Part shown: piece by piece, positions 1 through 8,788 of the stretch
Layout of the letters: each line of letters begins with the position of its first letter
Position numbering within the stretch: position 1 is the first letter of the stretch
Assembly: GCA_012271205.1 (NCBI GenBank)
Contig: JAAXGT010000139.1
Coordinates: 1 to 53,997 of the forward strand
Length of the DNA stretch: 53,997 nt
Origin: Rhodothermales bacterium
Lineage (GTDB): Bacteria > Bacteroidota > Rhodothermia > Rhodothermales > Bin80
Direction of reading: 5' to 3'
Notes under the pieces: generated by a model
Told to the model about the DNA's origin: nothing
The model's database searches: none
The model's input: the letters and a program-made list of their open reading frames with translations, nothing else
Translations under genes and position numbers: made by a program

Positions 1-1
1 C

Positions 2-376
2 ACCGGCCGGGTCCTCGCCCAGTGCAAGGCGCGCCACCGCCACCAGGAGTTCCTGAGCTTTCTCAAGCACATCGACGCCCACGTTCCCCCCGATCTGGAG
101 GTCCACCTCGTCGTCGACCACTACCGCCCCCACCAGCCCGCCCGGGTCCAGCGCGGGCTCGCCGCCCGGCCACGCTACCACATCCACTTCACGCCCACCT
201 ACTCCTCCGGGCTCAACCTCATCCCCCAGCAGGCCCTACGCCGCGGCTCCTTCTCCTCGGTCACCCCGCTCAAAAAGAAGATCCTCCGCTTTACCGACCC
301 CTACAACCACTCCGGCACGCCGCCCTTCATGTGGATGGCCACCGCCGACTCCATCCTTCAGAAGATCCAGAGATGA
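2..376 (+). pseudogene. IS630-family transposase, 3' fragment, inactive
   Basis: No start codon lies in the window: the frame runs in from the left edge and stops at TGA 374-376. The 124 readable codons match the C-terminal half of IS630-family DDE transposases. VHLVVDHY carries the second catalytic Asp (the usual form is VDNY), then come RPRYHIHFTPTYSS and, near the end, MWMATADSILQKIQR. Between TPTYSS and QQALRRGSF the family normally has about ten more residues, including the VExxF segment with the third catalytic acid. Here only SGLNLIP stands there, so the enzyme should be dead. Several other residues (VTPLKKK, YNHSGTPP) also look eroded. The family assignment is from remembered sequence; no inverted repeat was identified. 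Confidence 0.75.
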
Positions 377-1036
377 TGTACAGCTATCTCTGGGACACGA
401 CACTAGACGCGCAAGGATAACTTGGACGACTGCATGGACGGGAGGGTGACCGGTGCCGGCGGGGACGCCTCGCCCCAGGCCGTAGCCCTTGAGATCCCCC
501 GGCCCACTAGTCGACCGGCGGCGGGATCGCGGCTTTCCGGTCCCGTCCCTCCCTCCCCAGCCGCGGGATCGCTTTCGGGATCGGCGCTCGCCGGCGGGGC
601 CCAAGAGGATCACCGGGACACACGCGTACGGGCCGACGTTCTTCGTACCGCCCCCCACGGCCGGCATGGGCTCGATCCGGTAGACGGCGAGATGGTACCG
701 ATCCGGGAGGGGGCGCGCCTGGCGGAGGAGCGGACGGCCCCGCGCACCGGGCTCCGCCCCCGCCTGTGCGAAACCCCGGTCGCCCCGGGGCTCAAGCAAC
801 CCCGTATCCGGCGCTGAACGGCCCCAAAGGTCCTCCAGATACGGCGGGCCAAACCGGTCACGGGGGCCCCGGCGGGGTCGAAGCGGCCCCCGGCCCTACC
901 GCGATGCTTCATCATCGCGTGGCAGCATAATCAATGAGAGCAACGCATTTACGACGTAAAACTCGTGAACGCTGTATCCACTGTGCAAGCCGGTGATCGC
1001 AATTGGTAAAATGAGTTGGTCTGCTACAGAGTGCCA
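377..1036. other. GC-rich non-coding stretch, then ordinary intergenic DNA
   Basis: Bases from about 420 to 900 are visibly richer in G and C than the following genes. Several frames are open on both strands, but none gives a protein I recognise, and the residue make-up (Arg, Pro, Gly, Ser) is that of GC-rich non-coding DNA. The composition changes sharply near 905, just after a short perfect hairpin (GCGATG, six-base loop, CATCGC). It may be the worn remainder of a mobile element next to the IS630 fragment. From about 930 to 1036 the DNA looks like an ordinary 3' flank of glyQS. Confidence 0.4.
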
Positions 1037-2485
1037 CTACGAATCATCGTCGCCGGTGTGCCAGCCTTGCAGCGCTGCTGCCAAGTAAGCTTCCACCTGG
1101 TCGTCAGCGATACGCTCCTGCTTAAGTGTGTCGCGATCCCGAACGGTTACGCCTTTGCCTGCCAGTGATTCGTTGTCAACCGTGATGCAGAAGGGCGTGC
1201 CCACTTCGTCCATTCGGCGGTATCGCTTGCCAATAGATCCTTTTTCATCATACATGACATTCCAACGTCGGCGCAGTACCCGCGTAATCGCTTGGGCCCG
1301 CTCTCGCATACTATCCTTGCGTACCAATGGAAACACAGCCGCCTTCACGGGGGCCATTGAAGGCGCAAACGTCATCAGGGTGCGCGGCGCACCGTCCACC
1401 ATCTCTTCCCGGTAGGCCTCGCAAATCAGCATCAAGACCGTTCGGTCCAGCCCGGCCGACGTTTCCACTACGTAAGGTATGTATCGCTCGCCGCTGGCCT
1501 GGTCAAAGACCTGCATCTTCTTGCCAGAATACTCCGCATGCCGGCGCAAGTCATAGTCCGTGCGTGAGTGGATGCCCTCGACTTCCTGCCAGCCAATCGG
1601 AAACTCGTACTGGATGTCCACAGCAGCATCCGCATAGTGGGCCGGCTTTTCATGAACATGCCAGCGCAATCTGGATTCCGCAATACCATTGCCCATATGC
1701 CATGCCCACCGGCGCTCACGCCACAATTCGTACGCCTCTTGCTGCGTGCCCGGACGTACGAAGTATTGCATTTCCATTTGCTCAAACTCCCGCATTCGAA
1801 AAATGAATTGGCGCGCCACGATCTCGTTACGAAAGGCCTTACCCACCTGAGCAATCCCGAACGGAATCTGCACACGGGATGTATTCAGGACGCTCTGGAA
1901 ATTGACGAAAATGCCTTGGGCCGTTTCCGGGCGCAGGTAGATCTTGGAATCCGAACCTGAGAGTGCACCTATGTGTGTCTCAAACATCATGTTGAACTGG
2001 CGAACCTCGGTCCAGTCAAATGCACCGGAGTCAGGCGCACGAATCTTCTCTTCCATGATGATCGCATGCAGTGCCCGTGGCACGTCGCCCGCATGCAAGG
2101 CGGCAATGAAACGCTCGTGGACGAAGTCGGCTCGCTCTGCTTTGTCCGAAGCCCGCAGCCGATTTATATGACTCTCAATCAGCAGGTCCGCGCGGTAGCG
2201 GCGCTTCGATACCCGGTCGTCAATGAGCGGATCATGAAAGGCTTCAACGTGCCCCGACGCTTTCCAAACCGTCGGGTGCATCAAAATGGCCGCATCCACA
2301 CCTTCGATATTTTCGTGCGCATAGACCATGTGCTGCCACCAACGCTTGCTCACATTGCGCTTGAGCTCCACGCCCGCCGGACCGTAGTCGTAGGTCGCGC
2401 CCAACCCGCCGTATATTTCGGACGACTGAAATATGAATCCGCGCCGCTTGCATAATGCGACAACCTTGTCAAATCGATTGCTCAT
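1037..2485 (-). CDS. glyQS: Glycyl-tRNA synthetase, homodimeric class II type
   Basis: Charges tRNA-Gly with glycine in the cytoplasm. The 482-residue product belongs to the one-chain class II enzyme, not the alpha2-beta2 type. The N-terminus SNRFDKVVALCKRRGFIF, then YGGLGATYDYGP, is diagnostic. Class II motif 2 is seen as GKAFRNEI...FRMREFEQME, and motif 3 as AGLDRTVLMLI. The C-terminal anticodon-binding domain begins around APVKAAVFPL. The frame is open upstream to 2584, but the conserved N-terminus fixes the start at ATG 2483-2485. The upstream neighbour rho is on the same strand and ends 85 bases before this start, so the two could be co-transcribed. Nothing odd is seen in the catalytic core. 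Confidence 0.95.
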   Translation of the reverse strand: MSNRFDKVVALCKRRGFIFQSSEIYGGLGATYDYGPAGVELKRNVSKRWWQHMVYAHENIEGVDAAILMHPTVWKASGHVEAFHDPLIDDRVSKRRYRADLLIESHINRLRASDKAERADFVHERFIAALHAGDVPRALHAIIMEEKIRAPDSGAFDWTEVRQFNMMFETHIGALSGSDSKIYLRPETAQGIFVNFQSVLNTSRVQIPFGIAQVGKAFRNEIVARQFIFRMREFEQMEMQYFVRPGTQQEAYELWRERRWAWHMGNGIAESRLRWHVHEKPAHYADAAVDIQYEFPIGWQEVEGIHSRTDYDLRRHAEYSGKKMQVFDQASGERYIPYVVETSAGLDRTVLMLICEAYREEMVDGAPRTLMTFAPSMAPVKAAVFPLVRKDSMRERAQAITRVLRRRWNVMYDEKGSIGKRYRRMDEVGTPFCITVDNESLAGKGVTVRDRDTLKQERIADDQVEAYLAAALQGWHTGDDDS

Positions 2486-2570
2486 ACGAGTATTGAATGA
2501 TAGGACTGATGCTACACACAACTGCGCACGAAGTGCTTCCAAAAGCTTGAAGAGTGTGTGTGCACTGCAC

Positions 2571-3683
2571 TCAGAGCTCGCCAACCAAGGTGTTGAGCAT
2601 GAGCTCGTTGGTCGGAAAACTACGCATGTGGCGCGTTAGCGCTTGCATAGCCTCCATGGGGCGACGACTGTTAAGCACTTGGAACAGCCGGTGATGCTGC
2701 TGGATACTGTCGCCCAAGAGCAATTCCTCATGGCGCGTACCCGTCTTGCGAAGGTTTACGGCAGGCCATACCCGCCTATGGGCCATCTCACGGTCCAGGA
2801 CCACCTCTGCATTGCCGGTCCCCTTGAACTCTTCAAAGATGACATCATCCATCCGGCTCCCCGTCTCGATGAGTGCTGTGGCAATTATGGTCAGTGAACC
2901 GCCATATTCAATATTACGTGCGCTGCCAAAGAGCCGGCGAGGAATTTTCATCGCCCCGGAATCCAGCCCGCCAGACATGGTACGCCCACTGCCTTCACCC
3001 CACAGGTTGAATGTGCGCCCCAGACGTGTAAGCGAATCCAAAAGAAGGACTACGTCGCCGCCCAGTTCTACCAGCCGTTTGGCATATTCAAGCGCCAAAA
3101 CGGACACGCGCACATGACTGAACTCTTCACGGTCGCTCGAAGAAGCAAATACGGTGGCATTGGTGCTGCGTCTAAAATCCGTTACCTCCTCCGGCCTTTC
3201 ATCAACGAGCAACGCAACCAGATGTACTTCGGGATGATTCTTGGTGAGGGATGCGGCCGTTTCCTTAAGTAGAATGGTCTTGCCTGTTCTTGGCGGCGCC
3301 ACAATAAGTGCCCGTTGCCCTTTGCCAATAGGGCACGCCAGATCCACAACGCGCATTGTGATGTCACCAGGCCCCTTTACCAAGTCCAGTTTCGTATCCG
3401 GGTACACGATTTGTCCAGACTCAAACACGTGTGTCTTGGACCAGACCGAGGGATCAACGCCCATGACTGAAATAACGCGATGGACCTGCATGTCCCCCTT
3501 GCGACCCGGGCGCAGAAACCCTTCAAGCAACACCCCATCGCGAAGCCGCAAGCGGCTTATAAGGCGCGGAGGGCAGAATGGGTCGTCTTCGCTCTTGGGC
3601 ATATTCGAGCGCAACTCGCGAATAAACCCGAACTTTTTGTCACCTATGATTTCGAGGAGACCTTTGAAGGCTTTCTCCGCCAT
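2571..3683 (-). CDS. rho: Transcription termination factor Rho, lacking the N-terminal Rho_N domain
   Basis: A hexameric RNA-dependent ATPase helicase that ends transcription. The 370-residue product starts almost at the cold-shock-like RNA-binding domain (GLLEIIGDKKFGFIRE near residue 7). It continues into the RecA-type ATPase with Walker A APPRTGKT, the segment LVDERPEEVTDF, Walker B VVLLLDSLTRL, and R-loop GSGRTMSGGLDS. The helical Rho_N/SAP-like domain of about 45 residues found in E. coli Rho is absent. The frame is open to 3776, but that extension shows no homology, so ATG 3681-3683 is chosen. Rho is divergent from rnhB with 165 bases between them, where both promoters must lie. It is probably co-transcribed with glyQS. 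Confidence 0.93.
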   Translation of the reverse strand: MAEKAFKGLLEIIGDKKFGFIRELRSNMPKSEDDPFCPPRLISRLRLRDGVLLEGFLRPGRKGDMQVHRVISVMGVDPSVWSKTHVFESGQIVYPDTKLDLVKGPGDITMRVVDLACPIGKGQRALIVAPPRTGKTILLKETAASLTKNHPEVHLVALLVDERPEEVTDFRRSTNATVFASSSDREEFSHVRVSVLALEYAKRLVELGGDVVLLLDSLTRLGRTFNLWGEGSGRTMSGGLDSGAMKIPRRLFGSARNIEYGGSLTIIATALIETGSRMDDVIFEEFKGTGNAEVVLDREMAHRRVWPAVNLRKTGTRHEELLLGDSIQQHHRLFQVLNSRRPMEAMQALTRHMRSFPTNELMLNTLVGEL

Positions 3684-3848
3684 GAGTCTCAGATCCGTTC
3701 TGACGCTACAACGGCTACAGATGCCACACTTGGACGAATGGAAAAGTGGCCTCGCAACATCAAACGCGCCAGCCACAAGAAGGGCAGCAATCCGGTCTCG
3801 CCGATACAGAAATATACTCTGTTCTGGCGTGCACTACAACTGGTGCTG

Positions 3849-4436
3849 ATGCTCGAATACGAAACCAGGCTCTGGGAAACGGGAGCACAACACGTGGCCG
3901 GAGTGGATGAGGCCGGACGGGGTGCACTTGCGGGTCCCGTCGTGGCGGCCGCCGTTATTCTGCCGCACGATACAATCATCGATGGCGTGCGTGACAGCAA
4001 AACGCTGACAGCTGCCGCCAGAACACGAGCCTTTGACGCCATTTACGAGATTGCTTTGTGGGTAGGTGTAGGCCAGGCAAGCCCCCGCGAAATCGACGAG
4101 CTTAATGTGCTTAAGGCCTCACTATGTGCCATGGAACGCGCCCTTGAACGCTTGGGATGCAAGCCCGACTGCCTGCTCATTGACGGTAATCGTGTGCTGG
4201 AAAGCGTGTCATGCCGGCAACAAGCCATCATTGGAGGCGATCGCAAGAGCCACACGATTGCTGCCGCCTCTATTGTCGCTAAAGTCGTGCGGGATAGCCT
4301 TATGCGGGACTTGCACAAAGGTTATCCCTCCTATGGCTGGAATACCAACATGGGGTATCCCACCCAGCATCATTATGAAATTTTGAAATCCGCCGGACCG
4401 ACCTTGCATCACCGGCTCTCGTTTCGGCTGGAATAG
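3849..4436 (+). CDS. rnhB: Ribonuclease HII
   Basis: Cuts the RNA strand of RNA-DNA hybrids and removes ribonucleotides misincorporated in DNA. The 195-residue length is normal for the family. The type 2 RNase H motifs are all present: GVDEAGRGALAGP near residue 19 with the Asp-Glu pair, CLLIDGN with the third acid, and GGDRKSHTIAAASIVAK with the fourth region. The open frame runs back to 3480, but the upstream part is antisense to rho and has no homology. ATG at 3849 places the first motif at the usual distance. The last 28 bases overlap the 3' end of aroK on the other strand, so the two genes are convergent with overlapping tails. Confidence 0.94.
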   Translation: MLEYETRLWETGAQHVAGVDEAGRGALAGPVVAAAVILPHDTIIDGVRDSKTLTAAARTRAFDAIYEIALWVGVGQASPREIDELNVLKASLCAMERALERLGCKPDCLLIDGNRVLESVSCRQQAIIGGDRKSHTIAAASIVAKVVRDSLMRDLHKGYPSYGWNTNMGYPTQHHYEILKSAGPTLHHRLSFRLE

Positions 4437-4948
4437 GCATCGGCGCAATACTGGGCCACAACGTCTGGCGAATCATCAGATGCCGGGACGATAGCTCGAG
4501 CTTGGCGGTAGTAGACCTCGCGTTCCTTGAGCAACCTGGTAATCGTTCGTTCGAGCGCCCTGCCCTTCAGACGCTGCCCTTTCACATCATTTAGCAAAGG
4601 GCGAACGGTTTGACACTGCACCAGCCGCCGCCGGAGCACATCTGGCGTGACCTCCAGATATATAAGGAATCCCTCCCTTCGCGCCCATTCGAGATTCCCC
4701 CGATGTAGAATTGCCCCCCCTCCCAATGCACAAACAGCATTATCCGCCACGTTGCGGAGCGCTTCAGCCTCCATGTCGCGAAAGACCTCCTCGCCGCCGT
4801 CTGCGAAGATCTGGTCTACCGAACACTGAGCTGTTTTTTCCACAACGGCATCAAGATCCACGAAGGGCCGGTCCAGCAAAGCCGCCAACCGAATTCCCAC
4901 CGTACTCTTGCCGCACCCCATGAATCCTGTAAGCAGGATGCGCGACAT
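4409..4948 (-). CDS. aroK: Shikimate kinase
   Basis: Phosphorylates shikimate at the 3-OH with ATP, the fifth step of the shikimate pathway to chorismate. The 179-residue product has Walker A GFMGCGKST at residues 8-16, then FVDLDAVVE with the shikimate-binding Asp. FRDMEAEAL holds the substrate Arg, ALGGGAI is the Gly-rich substrate loop, and RPLL is the lid Arg region. Length and motifs are standard. It begins one base after the end of the beta-barrel gene upstream on the same strand (4950), so they are probably in one transcript. Its 3' end overlaps rnhB on the opposite strand. Confidence 0.95.
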   Translation of the reverse strand: MSRILLTGFMGCGKSTVGIRLAALLDRPFVDLDAVVEKTAQCSVDQIFADGGEEVFRDMEAEALRNVADNAVCALGGGAILHRGNLEWARREGFLIYLEVTPDVLRRRLVQCQTVRPLLNDVKGQRLKGRALERTITRLLKEREVYYRQARAIVPASDDSPDVVAQYCADAYSSRNESR

Positions 4949-4949
4949 A

Positions 4950-5858
4950 TCAGAAGTGATAGCGCATTACCATGCTCAAGGTGACAGCCTGAAAGTCCTC
5001 TGTCCTGATTATACCGTGTACCGGCTCACTGCCGTCCAAACGCAGATTGGGCACATGACTGCGCAACGGGTCCCACACCAAATCCTGACTCTCCAGCATA
5101 GGAAAATCAATCCGACGAAGCCGGAAACCCAGCGACACCTGGCCGGCAATCAGGTAGTCCGCGCCCGCGACGATGTGCCAGGACAGACCGACTGCGGTCA
5201 ACTCCGCATCGCCTGCACTAACCGTACCAGCAAGGTTGGTGCGGATTTCGTCGACGTTCGGCTGACCTTCACCGGTGCGGATGGCTGCAGGGTTCGAATT
5301 TCGGGCCCATGTGCTTGTGTAGTCAGCCGCCAACGCACTTATTCCAGCACCGAGGCCTGCGTATAGTGTCCAACGGCTGTCGCGGCGTGGCACTACATAA
5401 TGTGCGCTTAGGAGAAAGCTGTTGGACGATACGCTTCCAAGCCGTTCGCGGCTCGTTTGAATCTCCTGACCCAGTTTGTTAGCTGTAGCACCTGTTCCTC
5501 CACCGACATACGATGACTCATCATAGTCAGAATGCAGGTATGAATATTCGATTTCGGCCCTGATGCGCCGCGTAAACTGCATCCCCCAAGCAAGGCTGCC
5601 ATTCATGCCTCGAGCGTTATCGAAAGCAACTCGCCATCCAGCCCCTACTCCCCGGTCCAGCACACTGCAACCGTCCACTAAGGCATACTGCGGGTTTATA
5701 TACTCGTCACAAATACTAGCCCGATCATTGCTGGTATTCTCGAAATCCACGCCTGGTGCATAGTGTCTCCCCATTCCTACCGCTATATAGTAGCGCTGCT
5801 GGGCCAGTGCCGTGGGGACAAACAGCGCTACAAATAGAACGATGGTAATACGCTTCAT
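4950..5858 (-). CDS. Predicted outer-membrane beta-barrel protein
   Basis: A 302-residue exported protein with an N-terminal signal peptide (KRITIVLFVALFVPTALAQ, cleavage after LAQ expected). It then shows alternating hydrophobic/polar stretches typical of beta strands, for example RIRAEIEYSYLH, NSFLLSAHYVV and LTAVGLSWHIVAGADY. It ends in SMVMRYHF with a terminal Phe, the usual BamA-recognition residue of outer-membrane barrels. I do not recognise a specific family. The ATG at 5856-5858 is preferred over the one at 5871-5873 because it begins directly with the basic signal-peptide N-region. It lies upstream of aroK with a one-base gap and is divergent from truA. Confidence 0.75.
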   Translation of the reverse strand: MKRITIVLFVALFVPTALAQQRYYIAVGMGRHYAPGVDFENTSNDRASICDEYINPQYALVDGCSVLDRGVGAGWRVAFDNARGMNGSLAWGMQFTRRIRAEIEYSYLHSDYDESSYVGGGTGATANKLGQEIQTSRERLGSVSSNSFLLSAHYVVPRRDSRWTLYAGLGAGISALAADYTSTWARNSNPAAIRTGEGQPNVDEIRTNLAGTVSAGDAELTAVGLSWHIVAGADYLIAGQVSLGFRLRRIDFPMLESQDLVWDPLRSHVPNLRLDGSEPVHGIIRTEDFQAVTLSMVMRYHF

Positions 5859-5994
5859 GGCGCCAGACCTCATTGGGGAGATGTGTGGACGTCCCGAAGA
5901 CTGAGAAATCTTCTGTTGCTGATTACCTCTCGGTGCCCAGTTGCAACGAGCGGTATCGCTCGTGGTTTCAGGTCGTTCGATCAGTCCTCAGGCA

Positions 5995-6774
5995 ATGCCA
6001 ACCTATGTATTGCTTATAGAGTACGATGGCACTGGCTTTTGCGGATGGCAACGTCAGGCCAACGGGTCTGCAGTCCAAGCTGTCATCGAAGAGGCACTGG
6101 GCACTGTGCTGCGGCGTTCACACATAGCGATCACGGGCTCAGGCCGCACCGATGCCGGTGTACATGCACGCGGACAGGTAGCGCATTTCAGAGTGGACAG
6201 GCGACTGGATATGAATTGCAACCAGCTAATGCGGTCTCTGAATGGCGTTTTGCCAAATACCGTTGCCATTCATCACCTGGTTGAAGGGCCGGACAGATTT
6301 CATGCCCGGTTCGATGCTGTGCAACGCCTGTACCATTATTACATATCGCTCGCGCCGGTGGTCCTGGAGCGTGGTTTTCGTATGCACTTCAAGTCAGCGC
6401 TTGACTTTACGCGAATGAACAAAGCGGCTGCATACCTTTTGGGAACCCACCATTTCGGGGCTTTTTGCATTGCACGGAGCAGTACTACCAACCGCGTTTG
6501 CACCATGTCGCGCGCCACATGGGTGCCTGAGCCCGGGATGGGTCATTGGCGTTTTGAAATTGAAGCCGACCGTTTTCTCCACGGCATGGTGCGTGCCATC
6601 GTGGGCACGCTTTTCATGATTGGCCGCGGCTCGAGTGAACCTCAAGACATGCAACGCATTTTAGCCTCCATGGATCGCCGTGCGGCTGGCCCGGCAGCGT
6701 CGGCTCATGGGCTCGTTTTGGAGCAGGTTCGTTACCGCGTGCCCCTGTTTGCAAATATGGAGGAGCGTCCATGA
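5995..6774 (+). CDS. truA: tRNA pseudouridine(38-40) synthase TruA
   Basis: Isomerises uridines 38-40 in the anticodon stem-loop of many tRNAs. The 259-residue product shows the TruA core: YDGTGFCGWQRQ near the start, GSGRTDAGVHARGQVAHF with the catalytic Asp, FHARFDAV, and FLHGMVRAIVGTL near the C-terminus. The frame is open from 5941, but ATG 5995 puts the family-typical MPTYVLLIEYDGTGF at the N-terminus. The stop codon TGA overlaps the ATG of the following kelch-repeat gene by four bases (ATGA), so the two are translationally coupled. This gene uses TGA as an ordinary stop, which argues against TGA recoding in this genome. Confidence 0.95.
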   Translation: MPTYVLLIEYDGTGFCGWQRQANGSAVQAVIEEALGTVLRRSHIAITGSGRTDAGVHARGQVAHFRVDRRLDMNCNQLMRSLNGVLPNTVAIHHLVEGPDRFHARFDAVQRLYHYYISLAPVVLERGFRMHFKSALDFTRMNKAAAYLLGTHHFGAFCIARSSTTNRVCTMSRATWVPEPGMGHWRFEIEADRFLHGMVRAIVGTLFMIGRGSSEPQDMQRILASMDRRAAGPAASAHGLVLEQVRYRVPLFANMEERP

Positions 6775-8111
6775 AGCGGGGGACAGGATCTCTATTGTTC
6801 GGGTTGCTGATTTGCGCCACCTGCGAACGCCCGTTCGTTGAAGTCAACGAACCCAGTATCCAGGTGGTCAGTCCAGATTTGTCTGAGGTCCAGTTAGATC
6901 AGGTTATAGATCTTCGCGTCCAGGCCAAATCTTTCCGTCCAGTCGGCAACGTTTTTGTAAATGGCGCGCCCATGCAACCCTCGCAACAAGAAACGGACTA
7001 TTGGGGCTTGGCGATTAGCCTGCGCCCGGGCCTAAATACACTGATTCTTGATGCCACGGATGTGGAGAACGTGACGCGAACAGATACGGCCTTCGCAGTA
7101 TATCTCAGCTACCGCATAACACACAACGCGCCTCACTTGCCGGAAGCCCGTGGCGGACATGCGGTTGCGCAGTTGCCGGACGGCCGGCTAATGGTTACCG
7201 GCGGCGCCGCACGCGCCGGAGGACTAGGCACTGGAGATGTGTTTGTGTTTGATCGGAACAGCGGCAGTTTTACAAGGGCGAACAGCCGACTGGTGACCCC
7301 GCGAACGGGGCACACCGCGACCGTATTTTCAGGTAATCGGATCCTTGTTGCCGGTGGCAGCCGAATTGATCGTCCCTCCAGCGTATCCGACCTTGTCGAA
7401 TCCGTCGAACTCTTTGAGCCCGACGATATCGGTGGAACTTTTCGTGAACTCCATGTCGAGGGGCAACCCATCCGTCGGACAGAGCATACAGCGGTGCTTC
7501 GGAATACGGGTCATGAGCTCCTGCTGGACCTGCTGGGCGGCCAGGGAGACACCCGCTATGGCAGCAGCCCATTCCTGGGCGTACGTCAGGATCTGCGCAG
7601 ATTCCGCCTTGAGGGAGATACGCTCGTGGCACTCAACAACCTCGTCACGGCTGCATATGCCAATGAGCCCCTCTTCGGTCATACTGAAACCCGAATTCAA
7701 GTCGGCCCGTATTTTGTATTGGGTAACCGCTTCGTAAATGGCCGAGCTATTCATGCCAGCCTCCGTGTGGATTATCCGAGTGAAACACAGATCAGATTCT
7801 CGGATGCTCCGGCCTTTATTGCACCACGTACGAGACACGCAGCCGCTCCGGTACTCAACAATCTGCTCCTAATCTTTGGTGGGCACCAGAACAGTCCGTC
7901 GGAAATCGTTATTGGAATGGAAGTGCTCAGTGATGCTGCGGATCGCTTCTTCACACTGCCCGGCACCTACGTGGCTAGGGGGCGATACAGTCATGCCGCC
8001 GTAACCATGTCAAACCGTGAAGTCTTGATCATTGGCGGGTTTAGCCACGACGGAACAGCACATGCCGCTTCCGAGTTTTTCGTGGTTGCACCTCAGGAAC
8101 AGGTTTGGTAG
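6771..8111 (+). CDS. Exported kelch-repeat protein, probable lipoprotein
   Basis: A 446-residue exported protein of unknown role. The N-terminus RGTGSLLFGLLICATCERP is a signal sequence; Cys at about 18 could be lipidated, although the lipobox (CATC) is imperfect. Residues of about 28-115 look like an Ig-like or Big domain (VQLDQVIDLRV, GNVFVNGAPM). They are followed by kelch-type repeats of a beta-propeller: GGHAVAQLPDGRLMVTGG, RTGHTATVFSGNRILVAGG, RTRHAAAPVLNNLLLIFGGH and YSHAAVTMSNREVLIIGG. It is coupled to truA by a four-base overlap and followed by a small membrane protein and tadA on the same strand. Kelch propellers usually bind proteins or glycans; the ligand cannot be told. Confidence 0.78.
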   Translation: MKRGTGSLLFGLLICATCERPFVEVNEPSIQVVSPDLSEVQLDQVIDLRVQAKSFRPVGNVFVNGAPMQPSQQETDYWGLAISLRPGLNTLILDATDVENVTRTDTAFAVYLSYRITHNAPHLPEARGGHAVAQLPDGRLMVTGGAARAGGLGTGDVFVFDRNSGSFTRANSRLVTPRTGHTATVFSGNRILVAGGSRIDRPSSVSDLVESVELFEPDDIGGTFRELHVEGQPIRRTEHTAVLRNTGHELLLDLLGGQGDTRYGSSPFLGVRQDLRRFRLEGDTLVALNNLVTAAYANEPLFGHTETRIQVGPYFVLGNRFVNGRAIHASLRVDYPSETQIRFSDAPAFIAPRTRHAAAPVLNNLLLIFGGHQNSPSEIVIGMEVLSDAADRFFTLPGTYVARGRYSHAAVTMSNREVLIIGGFSHDGTAHAASEFFVVAPQEQVW

Positions 8112-8118
8112 GCGCCGT

Positions 8119-8301
8119 ATGGAACTCAGTCAAGTATTGCGATGGATCGTGGTCGCGATTGTAATCACGATCGGCTTAATGCTCCTCAACGGCCTGCTGG
8201 ATTTACTTGCGGGGCTGTTTTCAGTGGCCCTGCCCATCCTTTGCATTCTTCTTGTAGCTGCCATTGTCCTGCGGCTAGTCGGAGGGCGACGCACCCGGTA
8301 A
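8119..8301 (+). CDS. Small hydrophobic membrane protein
   Basis: A 60-residue product dominated by two hydrophobic stretches (LRWIVVAIVITIGLMLLNG, then SVALPILCILLVAAIVLRL) and ending in a basic tail GGRRTR. Two membrane passes with the basic tail in the cytoplasm are likely. It starts eight bases after the kelch gene stop and ends seven bases before the tadA start, so it sits in a tight same-strand run. The frame is open further upstream inside the kelch gene, but ATG 8119 fits the spacing. No family is recognised. That it is a real gene rests on operon spacing and the clean membrane profile. Confidence 0.6.
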   Translation: MELSQVLRWIVVAIVITIGLMLLNGLLDLLAGLFSVALPILCILLVAAIVLRLVGGRRTR

Positions 8302-8308
8302 TAGGGAT

Positions 8309-8788
8309 ATGAGCTTGTCGGCACTGCTCGAGCCGGACCGCCGGTGGATGAAGGCGGCCTTGCGCGAGGCAGAGTTGGCCGTGGCCAAAGGGGAAGTTCC
8401 TGTCGGTGCTGTGGTCGTGCGAAGTGGCCAGATCGTTGGACGCGGCCACAACCTGGTTGAGTCCCTGCGAGATCCAACGGCCCACGCCGAAATGATCGCA
8501 ATCACGGCTGCATGCGATACGCTCCAGTCAAAAACACTGGCCGGATGCACGCTGTATGTGACCTTGGAACCCTGCCCCATGTGTGCCGGCGCTATGGTGT
8601 GGGCCCGTCTGCAGCGACTCTGCTTCGGTGCTTTGGATGCCAAGGCCGGCAGCGCCTCGACATTGTATAATATTCTGCAGGATGACCGGCTCAACCACCA
8701 TGTGGATGTCATCTCCGGTGTGGAGGCTGAGGACGCGGCAGCTCTTCTGCAGGCTTTTTTTAGGGTACGCCGCCGCACAGCGACCTAA
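8309..8788 (+). CDS. tadA: tRNA-specific adenosine deaminase TadA
   Basis: Deaminates adenosine 34 of tRNA-Arg(ACG) to inosine. The 159-residue product has the zinc cytidine/adenosine deaminase signature: THAEMIAI with His and the proton-shuttling Glu, then LEPCPMCAGAM with the two zinc cysteines. The segments AVAKGEVPVGAVVV and GRGHNLVE are typical of TadA, not of cytidine deaminases. The last 29 bases overlap the 3' end of the convergent aminotransferase gene. It is the last gene in the truA, kelch, small membrane protein, tadA run. Confidence 0.94.
   Translation: MSLSALLEPDRRWMKAALREAELAVAKGEVPVGAVVVRSGQIVGRGHNLVESLRDPTAHAEMIAITAACDTLQSKTLAGCTLYVTLEPCPMCAGAMVWARLQRLCFGALDAKAGSASTLYNILQDDRLNHHVDVISGVEAEDAAALLQAFFRVRRRTAT

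Noticed and set aside
3480-3848. A 5' extension of rnhB giving 318 residues
   Set aside because: The extension is antisense to rho and shows no homology; the RNase HII motifs sit correctly from ATG 3849.
5285-5305. GGTTCGAAT resembling a tRNA T-loop
   Set aside because: It lies in the beta-barrel coding sequence and no other tRNA arms surround it.
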